10,206 bases of DNA, from positions 1 to 10,206 of the forward strand of contig JACQNH010000021.1 in the NCBI GenBank assembly GCA_016203175.1. The letters run 5' to 3'. Every line of letters begins with the position of its first letter. Position 1 is the first letter of the stretch. This DNA is from Candidatus Woesearchaeota archaeon (lineage in GTDB: Archaea; Nanobdellota; Nanobdellia; SCGC-AAA011-G17; JACQNH01). Shown here piece by piece: positions 1 through 5,747 of this stretch. The translations under genes and the position numbers were made by a program. The notes beneath the pieces were generated by a model. That model was not told the DNA's origin, made no database searches, and worked only from the letters and a program-made list of their open reading frames with translations.

Positions 1-8
1 ATATTAAA
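1..8 (+). promoter_or_regulatory. Possible TATA box for the GreA-like gene
   Basis: The sequence ATATTAAA is centred about 25.5 bp before the ATG at 30, matching the spacing of the other leaderless promoters in the window. No Shine-Dalgarno lies before that ATG. The box is at the very edge of the window, so upstream elements cannot be seen. Confidence 0.35.
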
Positions 9-29
9 CCCCTCATCTAATAAGAATCT

Positions 30-581
30 ATGATAAAAGATTTTACAACCGAACCAATATTTAAAATACCGGATTTAAAAGAAATTCAAAAAGAAATTGA
101 AGATGAAAAAGAGATAATAGTAACAGAATACCAAATAAGAAGAGCAGAAAAAAGACTTAGATTTTATCAAATTAAATTAGAAGAAACTTCAAATTGTAAA
201 CATATAGAAAAACACCCATCTGAAAGTTTTGAAGAGTTTATAGAAAGATGTCCTTTGAGTGTCCCAGAATGTCTAAAAAAGATAGAAGTTTTATCTAAGG
301 AATTAAAAAGATACAAATTAGTTTCAATACCTCAAAATCCACAAGAAGTTTCAATATCCACAACAATTACAGTTGACGATTCACCTTTTAATACAGTAAG
401 AAGATTAAATATTGTTGGCGATGGGATTACATATCCAGATAGATCAGAAATTCCTTATTCTTCAAGATTAGTTAAAAAACTTCTAGGTGCAAAAAAAGGG
501 GAAGAACGAAAATTTACCCTGGAAGAAAGAACCATCCATTATAAAATTCTTTCAATTGCAGCTTATAATCCAAGGGAATAA
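30..581 (+). CDS. GreA/GreB C-terminal-domain protein with helical N-terminus
   Basis: This 183-residue protein is probably connected to transcription elongation, but its exact role is unknown. Residues about 124-178 read like the FKBP-like C-terminal domain of GreA/GreB: a strand with IVG (128-130), an S-x-L pattern (145-147), the LLGAKKGEE block (151-159) and a closing YKILSI strand (171-176). Residues 15-55 and 80-98 are charged and probably helical, as expected for a coiled-coil hairpin. Between them is an unusual Cys/His-containing stretch (C56, H58, H62, C74, C81) that could bind a metal. The start at 30 follows a possible TATA box at leaderless spacing. Archaea normally use TFS for transcript cleavage, so a Gre-like fold here is notable. 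Only the C-terminal half is recognisable, so it may be an RNA-polymerase-binding factor without cleavage activity. Confidence 0.6.
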   Translation: MIKDFTTEPIFKIPDLKEIQKEIEDEKEIIVTEYQIRRAEKRLRFYQIKLEETSNCKHIEKHPSESFEEFIERCPLSVPECLKKIEVLSKELKRYKLVSIPQNPQEVSISTTITVDDSPFNTVRRLNIVGDGITYPDRSEIPYSSRLVKKLLGAKKGEERKFTLEERTIHYKILSIAAYNPRE

Positions 582-592
582 AATACTAAAAG

Positions 593-600
593 TTTATATA
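593..600 (+). promoter_or_regulatory. TATA box of the vapBC operon
   Basis: TTTATATA is centred 27.5 bp before the ATG at 624 but only 21.5 bp before the ATG at 618. This spacing predicts a leaderless transcript and favours 624 as the start of vapB. Confidence 0.6.
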
Positions 601-618
601 CACGTAAACATACACGTA
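598..618 (+). repeat. Tandem operator-like direct repeat upstream of vapB
   Basis: The 9-mer ATACACGTA occurs perfectly at 598-606 and 610-618, with a 12-bp period and an ACGT palindrome in each copy. It lies between the TATA box and the vapB start, where a bound repressor would block transcription. VapB antitoxins commonly autoregulate their operon, so this is a likely VapB or VapBC operator (inference). Confidence 0.5.
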
Positions 619-623
619 TGTCT

Positions 624-875
624 ATGGTAACAAAAACATTAACAATTACAGAAGAAGCCTATAACCTTTTAGCGAGGCAGAAAAAGAATGGAGAAAGTTT
701 TAGTGAAGTAATAAAAAGAGAATTAAGTAATAAAACAAGAATAAGAGATCTTTATGGTATACTAAGTGATATAACAGAAGCTGAACATGAAAGGATGATG
801 GAAGCTATAGAAAAATCAAGAAAAATCTCCATTAAACTTGAAAAAGAGGAACTAAAAAAACATGAAACTGCTTGA
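624..875 (+). CDS. vapB: VapB-type antitoxin (DUF217-like)
   Basis: This 83-residue protein is the predicted antitoxin of a type II toxin-antitoxin pair, binding both the operator DNA and the VapC toxin. The N-terminal strand TKTLTIT followed by helix EEAYNLLARQKK and the S-F-S-E-V-I block resembles the archaeal VapB/DUF217 family. The charged C-terminal helices from about residue 40 would wrap the toxin. An ATG at 618 would add two residues, but 624 fits both the leaderless TATA spacing and the usual family N-terminus (M-x-T-K-T). Its last 14 bp overlap vapC, which is typical of co-translated TA pairs. The direct repeat at 598-618 is the likely autoregulatory site. Confidence 0.8.
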   Translation: MVTKTLTITEEAYNLLARQKKNGESFSEVIKRELSNKTRIRDLYGILSDITEAEHERMMEAIEKSRKISIKLEKEELKKHETA

Positions 876-1257
876 TACAACATTTTTAATAGACTTTTTA
901 GAAGGAAAACTGCAGGATTTAAATATTCTTAACTTTTTAGAAGAAGAAAAACTATGCACTACTTATCTAAATATATATGAAGTTATAATCGGAATTTTTT
1001 ATAGTGGAAAAGAAATAAATAAAAAAATAGAAAAAGCCAATATCTTCTTTGATAGATTAAAAATTTTAAATCTAAATGAAAATAGTTCTATTATATCAGC
1101 TAAAATAAGAGCAAATTTAATAAAATCTGGAGAAGAAATTCAACATATTGATTGTTTAATCTCAGGAATTGCCCTGGAAAATGGTGTAAACACAATAATA
1201 ACAAAAAATAAGAAGCATTTTGAAAAAATTCATGGCATTAAAGTAGAAGACTATTAA
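862..1257 (+). CDS. vapC: VapC-type PIN-domain toxin (predicted RNase)
   Basis: This is a full-length PIN-domain protein of 131 residues, the normal VapC size. The expected acidic active site is visible: D5 in the opening LLDTTFLID strand, E40 in the YEVIIG helix, D97 in HIDCLISG, and the closing TKNKKHF segment (114-120), where N116 occupies the position of the fourth metal-site residue. Intact motifs suggest an active Mg-dependent endoribonuclease, typically acting on tRNA or rRNA in this family; the target cannot be told from sequence. The gene overlaps vapB by 14 bp. An AGAGGA sequence lies about 11 bp before the ATG, which is rather far, so translation may depend on coupling to vapB. It is followed directly by the promoter of the RuBisCO operon. 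Confidence 0.85.
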   Translation: MKLLDTTFLIDFLEGKLQDLNILNFLEEEKLCTTYLNIYEVIIGIFYSGKEINKKIEKANIFFDRLKILNLNENSSIISAKIRANLIKSGEEIQHIDCLISGIALENGVNTIITKNKKHFEKIHGIKVEDY

Positions 1258-1267
1258 ACAATAAATA

Positions 1268-1275
1268 TTTATAAA
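1268..1275 (+). promoter_or_regulatory. TATA box of the RuBisCO/R15P operon
   Basis: TTTATAAA is centred 36.5 bp before the ATG at 1308. Transcription would start near 1298, leaving a leader of about 10 nt that consists almost entirely of a Shine-Dalgarno site. It is the only good promoter-like sequence before the four-gene operon. Confidence 0.5.
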
Positions 1276-1296
1276 CTTCTAAATTAATATTTTATA

Positions 1297-1303
1297 GAGG
1301 TGA
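1297..1303 (+). promoter_or_regulatory. Strong Shine-Dalgarno site for the 44-residue gene
   Basis: GAGGTGA, a seven-base match to the GGAGGTGAT archaeal consensus, lies 4 nt before the ATG at 1308. Such a strong site before so small a reading frame is the main argument that the frame is translated. Confidence 0.65.
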
Positions 1304-1307
1304 AATT

Positions 1308-1442
1308 ATGAAAAAGAAAGGTCGTGGCTCATTAAAAGACGTTAAAAATTGGAAAAGTATTAAACAAGTGGAAAGTGGTCTAAAAAGATTAATTACAAAT
1401 AAAAAAGAAATCAGAAATTTTAAATACAAAAAAAAGAGGTAA
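1308..1442 (+). CDS. 44-residue highly basic protein, first gene of the RuBisCO operon
   Basis: I do not recognise the family. The predicted protein has 18 Lys/Arg against 3 Asp/Glu in 44 residues, including KKK near the N-terminus and KKKR at the C-terminus, with a single Trp at position 15. There is no signal peptide or membrane segment. It could bind RNA or DNA, be a small ribosome-associated protein, or act as a leader peptide. Reality is supported by a seven-base Shine-Dalgarno at ideal spacing, an upstream TATA box, and a stop codon that ends one base before the isomerase ATG. The AGAGGT in its last codons serves as the isomerase ribosome-binding site, so the two genes appear translationally coupled. 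Confidence 0.6.
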   Translation: MKKKGRGSLKDVKNWKSIKQVESGLKRLITNKKEIRNFKYKKKR

Positions 1443-1443
1443 A

Positions 1444-2235
1444 ATGACTTTTAATAAAATCTGTAAGGATATAAAAGATATAAAAATACAAGGAGCAGAA
1501 GCAGTTGCAAGAGCTGGTTTAAAAGCTGTAAAATTAAATCATTCAAAAAAAGCAATTAGAAAATTATTAGCCCTAAGACCAACAGAACCATTACTCCAAA
1601 ATTCAATAAAAAATGCTCTAAAATTTAAAAATATAAATGAAGGAATTAAAAATTCTTTGCAACATTTAAATGATTCAGAAAAAATTATTTCCAATTTATC
1701 TTTCAAAATTATAAAAAATGCAAAAATTATTTACACACATTGCCATTCTTCCACAGTTTCAAATGCTTTAATAAACGCTTTTAAAAAACATAAATTTAAA
1801 ATCCATAATACAGAAACAAGACCTTTATTACAAGGGAGAAAAACAGCAAAAGAATTATTACAGCATAAAATTAAAGTCCACATGTATGATGACTCAGCAA
1901 TACCAGAAGCAATACAAGATTCAGATATTATAATTTTAGGTGCAGATTGGATCAATAAAGAAGGAGTTGTAAACAAGATTGGTTCTTGCACAGTAGCAGA
2001 CTTTTCCTCACATTTTAAAAAACCATTTTACATTTTAGCAGATTCATGGAAATTCTCAAATAGAAAATTAAAACTAGAACAAAGACCCGGAAAAGAAATC
2101 TGGAATCTCAAAAACAAAAATCTAAAAATAATAAACCCAGCTTTTGATCTAATTCCTAAAAAAAACATTAAAGCAATTATTTCAGAACTAGGAATCTTAT
2201 CCTTTAAAGATTTTATAAGAAAAGTTCAAAAATGA
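1444..2235 (+). CDS. e2b2: Ribose-1,5-bisphosphate isomerase (eIF2B-like family)
   Basis: This enzyme converts ribose-1,5-bisphosphate to ribulose-1,5-bisphosphate, the RuBisCO substrate, in the archaeal AMP salvage pathway. The 263-residue protein has the eIF2B alpha/beta/delta-type Rossmann core: YTHCHSSTVSNA (97-108), TETRPLLQGR (123-132), LGADWI (165-170) and a KIGSCTVA segment (178-185). C100 and D168 correspond by motif and spacing to the catalytic Cys and Asp of the Thermococcus kodakarensis enzyme. It is shorter than that roughly 320-residue protein, mainly in the N-terminal helical domain, which still shows the KIQGAEAVA motif (14-22). Family members also include MtnA and true eIF2B subunits, but position directly upstream of RuBisCO makes the isomerase assignment strong. 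Its stop overlaps the HAD start by 4 bp. Confidence 0.88.
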   Translation: MTFNKICKDIKDIKIQGAEAVARAGLKAVKLNHSKKAIRKLLALRPTEPLLQNSIKNALKFKNINEGIKNSLQHLNDSEKIISNLSFKIIKNAKIIYTHCHSSTVSNALINAFKKHKFKIHNTETRPLLQGRKTAKELLQHKIKVHMYDDSAIPEAIQDSDIIILGADWINKEGVVNKIGSCTVADFSSHFKKPFYILADSWKFSNRKLKLEQRPGKEIWNLKNKNLKIINPAFDLIPKKNIKAIISELGILSFKDFIRKVQK

Positions 2236-2906
2236 AACCTCTACTCTGTTTAGACCTAGATAATACTTTAGTATACTCAGAAGAAGCAAATGTTAAAGGC
2301 TACAATGATGCATTAAAAAAAGTTTTAAATATAATACAAAAACCTTCTTTAATTATTAAACTAATGGGTCGCCCACATGAAGAAATTGTTAAAATGTTAA
2401 TTAAAAAAGCAAATAAAACCGCAACAAAAGAACAAATAAAAGAAATTATGTATTTGCACGACAAATTTATCATAAACAAATATTACAAATTAACAAAAGC
2501 AATACCAGGAATTAAAAAGACTCTAAAAGAATTAAAAAAGAAATACTATATAGCAGTAATTTCGAATGCCTCTCATAAAAATATCATAGCAAATTTAAAA
2601 GGTGCAAAAATTTCTAAAAATTTATTCAAAGCTATAGTTGGTTACGATCAGGTTAAACATTCAAAACCAGCACCTGATCTAATACTAAAAGTAGATAAGA
2701 TTCTAAAAACAAAGGCTTCTTATATGATAGGAGACTCAGTTTATGATATTAAAGCAGCAAAAAGAGCAAAGGTAAAAGCAATTGCAGTCTTAACAGGACA
2801 TTATTCAAAAGCTTCATTGCTAAAAGAAAAACCTTTAATAATCTTAAAGTCTGTAAACAAATTACCAAAATTTTTAGAAAAAGAGGAAAAATGTCACACT
2901 ATCTAA
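2232..2906 (+). CDS. HAD-superfamily phosphatase in the RuBisCO operon
   Basis: This 224-residue protein has all four HAD motifs: nucleophile D8 and acid D10 in DLDNT, S111 in VISNAS, K145 in HSKPAPD, and D168/D172 in IGDSVYD. Residues about 14-85 form a helical cap, as in phosphoglycolate phosphatase and CbbY-type enzymes. It is a soluble Mg-dependent phosphatase; the substrate cannot be read from sequence. It overlaps the isomerase by 4 bp (ATGA) and RuBisCO by 16 bp, so the three should be made together. That context suggests a substrate linked to RuBisCO: 2-phosphoglycolate from oxygenation, a misfire product such as xylulose-1,5-bisphosphate, or a pathway intermediate. These are inferences. 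A general sugar or nucleotide phosphatase remains possible. Confidence 0.82.
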   Translation: MKPLLCLDLDNTLVYSEEANVKGYNDALKKVLNIIQKPSLIIKLMGRPHEEIVKMLIKKANKTATKEQIKEIMYLHDKFIINKYYKLTKAIPGIKKTLKELKKKYYIAVISNASHKNIIANLKGAKISKNLFKAIVGYDQVKHSKPAPDLILKVDKILKTKASYMIGDSVYDIKAAKRAKVKAIAVLTGHYSKASLLKEKPLIILKSVNKLPKFLEKEEKCHTI

Positions 2907-4186
2907 AATTTGTTGATTTAAACTACAAACCACAAAAAGACGATCTAATCTGTTTATTCTACTTTGAACCTGCACCAGGAATGTCAACAAAAGAAGCAAT
3001 TGGAAGAATCGCAGCAGAAAGCTCAAATGGTACATGGAGTGAAACACAATTAGGCACCTTACCTCACATTATGAAAATCAGGGCAAGGGCATTCAAAATC
3101 AAAGGAAATTACGTTCATGTTGCATACCCAATAGATTTATTTGAATTAGGCTCCATTCCACAATTATTAAGCTCAGTCGCAGGGAATATATTTGGAATGA
3201 AAGCAATGAAAAATTTAAGATTATGCGACATCACCTTCCCAAAAAAATATGTTCAAAGTTTTAAAGGTCCGCAATTTGGTATTGAAGGCATAAGAAAATT
3301 CATGAATATTAAAGATAGACCATTAACAGCTACAGTTCCAAAACCAAAAGTGGGAATGACTACAGAAGAACATGCAAAAGTTGGCTATGAAGCATGGGTT
3401 GGTGGTGTAGATCTTCTCAAAGACGACGAAAATTTAACAGATCAAAACTTCAATAAATTTGATGCGAGAGTCAAATTATGTGCAAAAATGAGAGACAAAG
3501 CAGAAAAAGAAACAGGAGAGAAAAAAGATTATTTTGTTAATGTCACAGCAGAAACAAACGAAATGCTAAGAAGAGCAAAGTTAGCGCATGATTATAGTTT
3601 CAAATATGTTATGGCAGACATAGTAACAATAGGATTTTCAGGCCTACAAACTCTAAGAAATTTTACAGAAGATACAAAACAAGCTATCCATGCGCATAGA
3701 GCAATGCATGCAACATTCACAAGAAATCCAAAACATGGTCTTTCAATGCTATTCCTGGCAAAATTAGCACGTCTAGTTGGTGTAGATAATTTACATATAG
3801 GCACAGTTATAGGAAAATTAGTTGGTAAAAAAGACGAAGTTTTAATGCTAGAACATGAAATGGAGCATCAATTAGAACCAGATTTTAAAACAAAAGAAAA
3901 TGTTCTCTGTCAAAATTGGTACAATCTAAAACCAGTATTAGCAACATCCTCCGGAGGTTTACACCCCGGATTAATCCCACAGATAATCAAAATGTTAGGA
4001 AAAGATATTTGTGTTCAATTAGGGGGCGGAATACACGGCCATCCAAATGGAACAAAAATTGGAGCAAAGGCTTTAAGACAAGCAATAGAAGCAACAATTA
4101 AAAAAATTCCTTTAAAAGAATACGCTAAATACCACAAAGAATTAAAAGCAGCTTTAGATAAGTGGGGCGCAGAAAGACCAATTTAA
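2891..4186 (+). CDS. rbcL: Form III ribulose-1,5-bisphosphate carboxylase (RuBisCO)
   Basis: This enzyme carboxylates ribulose-1,5-bisphosphate to two 3-phosphoglycerates, the last step of archaeal AMP/nucleoside salvage. The 431-residue protein is full length for form III. Active-site elements are intact: AAESS with E43 and the GTW turn (47-49), VPKPK (149-153) with K151, the activation motif with K177 (carbamylated Lys), D179 and E180, HAHRAMH with H269/R270, H302, loop 6 GTVIGKLVG with K309, SSGG (353-356) and GGG (378-380). It should therefore be active. No small-subunit gene is present, as expected. AGAGG at 2882-2886 lies 4 bp before the ATG, inside the end of the HAD gene. The form III assignment rests on the archaeal context, the isomerase neighbour and overall sequence character; form II/III hybrids would need a tree to exclude. 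Confidence 0.95.
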   Translation: MSHYLKFVDLNYKPQKDDLICLFYFEPAPGMSTKEAIGRIAAESSNGTWSETQLGTLPHIMKIRARAFKIKGNYVHVAYPIDLFELGSIPQLLSSVAGNIFGMKAMKNLRLCDITFPKKYVQSFKGPQFGIEGIRKFMNIKDRPLTATVPKPKVGMTTEEHAKVGYEAWVGGVDLLKDDENLTDQNFNKFDARVKLCAKMRDKAEKETGEKKDYFVNVTAETNEMLRRAKLAHDYSFKYVMADIVTIGFSGLQTLRNFTEDTKQAIHAHRAMHATFTRNPKHGLSMLFLAKLARLVGVDNLHIGTVIGKLVGKKDEVLMLEHEMEHQLEPDFKTKENVLCQNWYNLKPVLATSSGGLHPGLIPQIIKMLGKDICVQLGGGIHGHPNGTKIGAKALRQAIEATIKKIPLKEYAKYHKELKAALDKWGAERPI

Positions 4187-4209
4187 AATTCGAAAAATAA
4201 ACAAAAGAC

Positions 4210-4217
4210 ATAAATAT
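4210..4217 (+). promoter_or_regulatory. TATA box of the phosphatase-like gene
   Basis: ATAAATAT is centred 24.5 bp before the ATG at 4238, predicting a leaderless mRNA. It indicates that this gene is transcribed separately from rbcL. Confidence 0.5.
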
Positions 4218-4237
4218 CTAAAGATTAGTAATATTGT

Positions 4238-4579
4238 ATGGCAAATTTCAGATATAAAAGTAAAGTTTTGTTTATTTGTAATCAAAACCAGAATAGAAGC
4301 AAAACAGCAGAAGAGCTATTTAGAAAATTTTTTGAAACTAAATCAGCAGGTTTATTTAACGAAAAACCAGTTAAAAAAGACCAAATAGAATGGGCAGATT
4401 TAATTATTGTTATGGAAAAATTTCAGATTGAAGAACTTATCAAAAGATTTCCAAGTGAATGTTTCAAAAAACGCATTTTTTCGGTAGACATCCCAGACAT
4501 TTATATTTATAATCAACCAGAACTTATTGAAATTCTAAACAAAAAACTTCCCGATATTAAATCTCTAGCCATTCATTAA
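4238..4579 (+). CDS. Low-molecular-weight tyrosine-phosphatase-like protein
   Basis: This 113-residue protein has the LMW-PTP phosphate-binding loop right after the first strand: VLFIC then C14-x5-R20-S (loop NQNQN), followed by the KTAEELF helix. Residues WADLIIVMEK (52-61) and DIPD (84-87) are typical of a short LMW-phosphatase-like family of about 105-115 residues in which DIPD probably supplies the general acid. Classical LMW-PTPs are about 150 residues, so this is a compact version. It would hydrolyse a phosphoester, possibly phosphotyrosine; the physiological substrate is unknown. It is not a convincing arsenate reductase, because only one further Cys (C75) is present. It has its own leaderless promoter, and its 3' end overlaps the convergent 61-residue gene by 23 bp. 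Confidence 0.75.
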   Translation: MANFRYKSKVLFICNQNQNRSKTAEELFRKFFETKSAGLFNEKPVKKDQIEWADLIIVMEKFQIEELIKRFPSECFKKRIFSVDIPDIYIYNQPELIEILNKKLPDIKSLAIH

Positions 4580-4742
4580 ATTGTTTTCTAGCTTCTTTTT
4601 TAGTCTTAAACATTCTAGTTTCGCTAACAGTTAATTCGGGTATTCTTCTAGTAACCTTGTACATCTTACCATTATCTCTAAGAACCAATAAAGAAACTTC
4701 CCGTTTACCACTTAAAGAAATTTTTATATTTTTTTCTTTCAT
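4557..4742 (-). CDS. 61-residue conserved-looking protein of unknown function
   Basis: I cannot name this family. The protein looks like a small folded domain: two or three alternating hydrophobic strands in the N-terminal half (residues about 5-10, 16-21, 27-32), then TRMFKTKKEARKQFNEWL (42-59) as a strong amphipathic C-terminal helix. It is basic, with no signal peptide, membrane segment or Cys. Support for expression comes from a TATA-like box (4767-4774) at near-leaderless spacing and from the sensible protein-like pattern. It converges on the phosphatase-like gene, and the coding ends overlap by 23 bp, so the two transcripts would be complementary at their 3' ends. Confidence 0.65.
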   Translation of the reverse strand: MKEKNIKISLSGKREVSLLVLRDNGKMYKVTRRIPELTVSETRMFKTKKEARKQFNEWLEI

Positions 4743-4766
4743 AAAAATATTATAAACTCAACTATC

Positions 4767-4774
4767 TAATATAA
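4767..4774 (-). promoter_or_regulatory. TATA box of the 61-residue gene
   Basis: On the minus strand TTATATTA is centred about 28.5 bp before the ATG at 4742. The rest of the 178-bp gap between this gene and the Dph6-like gene (4743-4920) shows nothing further that I can support, apart from the T-rich runs at 4888-4914. Confidence 0.4.
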
Positions 4775-4887
4775 TCTACCACCAAAAAACTAAAATAAAT
4801 AACAAAAATTCTAGAAAAAAGCACAAAATCTTTAGAGAAAAGTTTTAAAATTTAATCTATTTATGAAAATCTTCCAAGAAAACTATT

Positions 4888-4914
4888 AAAAATTACATAT
4901 AAAATTTCATAAAA
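4888..4914 (-). terminator. T-rich probable terminator after the Dph6-like gene
   Basis: On the minus strand three T-runs of 4, 4 and 5 bases occur within 35 bp after the stop codon. Archaeal termination commonly uses oligo-T tracts without a hairpin. The whole region is AT-rich, so this is weak evidence. Confidence 0.3.
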
Positions 4915-4920
4915 CCGCTT

Positions 4921-5628
4921 TTAAACCCTTCTCAAAGGCGCATTAATAAACTTCTCAACTGTAACATACTTATTAATTTTTAAAAATCCAGAAAATTCTC
5001 CGTCCATAATCTTCTCAATTTCTAAAACCTTAATACTTTTATTAAATATTGGTCCACCTAAAACTAAAGTATTTGCATGTCCTCCCTCAAACCCAATATG
5101 AAATCCATACTTTTCAGAAGCACTTTTCAATTCAGGAAAAGTTTTAATATCAATTTTTTTACCTAACCAGTCTTTATTTAAGCCATCAGCAGCAACTTCA
5201 GTAATTAAAATCTCATAACCTCTCATCACCATATCTCTTACAATATCTTCATGATTCATTCCTGTATGGCTGGCAAAAACCTCAACACCTAAAGGAAATA
5301 AAACATCCCTTATAGCTTTAATCTGTGTTTCTTGCAAACCAATACCACCTAAAATAATAGCATCAACAGGATTCTTCTTAACAATCTCTTTTACAAGTTC
5401 AGCCTCTTTCTGAACATCTGCAACATCACAACTAACATAAATATGAGACAAACCTAAAATATTAGCTAATTCTTTAGTTAATTCTACAGTAGCATAATGA
5501 AATAAATAACAATCTCTTCTAGTTGGTTTAACACTTAATAAATAAGCTATCTCCCATCCTTTATTCTTCGCATTTTCAATAGCCAAACAACTGTCCTTTC
5601 CACCACTGAATAATATACCTACTTTCAT
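4921..5628 (-). CDS. dph6: Dph6-like PP-loop ATPase (diphthine-ammonia ligase family)
   Basis: In archaea and eukaryotes this family amidates diphthine to diphthamide on elongation factor 2, using ATP and ammonia. The 235-residue protein has the N-terminal PP-loop SGGKDS (8-13), a Rossmann-like ATP-pyrophosphatase fold, and the family block AADGLNKDWLGKKID (146-160), at the usual length. Two parts are unusual. The segment normally read as EGGE-(F/Y)-ET is EGGHANT (181-187), so two normally acidic positions are His and Asn. The GGIGLQETQIKAIRD region (94-108) also departs from the common motif. It may be a divergent Dph6 or a related PP-loop enzyme with a different substrate. A TATA box precisely spaced from the ATG at 5628 suggests its own leaderless promoter, separate from the RimK-like gene 119 bp upstream. 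Confidence 0.72.
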   Translation of the reverse strand: MKVGILFSGGKDSCLAIENAKNKGWEIAYLLSVKPTRRDCYLFHYATVELTKELANILGLSHIYVSCDVADVQKEAELVKEIVKKNPVDAIILGGIGLQETQIKAIRDVLFPLGVEVFASHTGMNHEDIVRDMVMRGYEILITEVAADGLNKDWLGKKIDIKTFPELKSASEKYGFHIGFEGGHANTLVLGGPIFNKSIKVLEIEKIMDGEFSGFLKINKYVTVEKFINAPLRRV

Positions 5629-5650
5629 CTTTAAACAAAAATAAACTATC

Positions 5651-5658
5651 TTTATAAA
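5651..5658 (-). promoter_or_regulatory. TATA box of the Dph6-like gene
   Basis: The self-complementary octamer TTTATAAA is centred 26.5 bp before the minus-strand ATG at 5628, the same spacing as for the genes starting at 7170 and 9893. It predicts a leaderless transcript. Confidence 0.6.
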
Positions 5659-5747
5659 ACTTTTGAAAGACTATTTTTAAACATCATGGCTAAAGCCTGC
5701 AGTTCTTTGATTATCTTTTTTTACAAAATTTATTTTCTAATAAAACT

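Noticed and set aside
618..623. ATG at 618 as the vapB start
   Set aside because: It is too close to the TATA box for a leaderless start, lies inside the second operator repeat, and adds two residues not typical of the family. It is not fully excluded.
1731..1991. Open frame on the minus strand inside the isomerase gene
   Set aside because: It is antisense to a well-supported gene and has no promoter, ribosome-binding site or recognisable pattern.
1444..2235. Translation factor eIF2B subunit or methylthioribose-1-phosphate isomerase (MtnA)
   Set aside because: The catalytic Cys and Asp are present, unlike in eIF2B subunits, and the operon with RuBisCO fits ribose-1,5-bisphosphate isomerase better than MtnA.
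3592..4101. Further open frames on both strands inside rbcL
   Set aside because: They lie within the coding region of an intact RuBisCO and look like chance frames.
4238..4579. Arsenate reductase of the LMW-PTP type
   Set aside because: The extra cysteine pair needed for the thiol relay is missing; only C14 and C75 are present.
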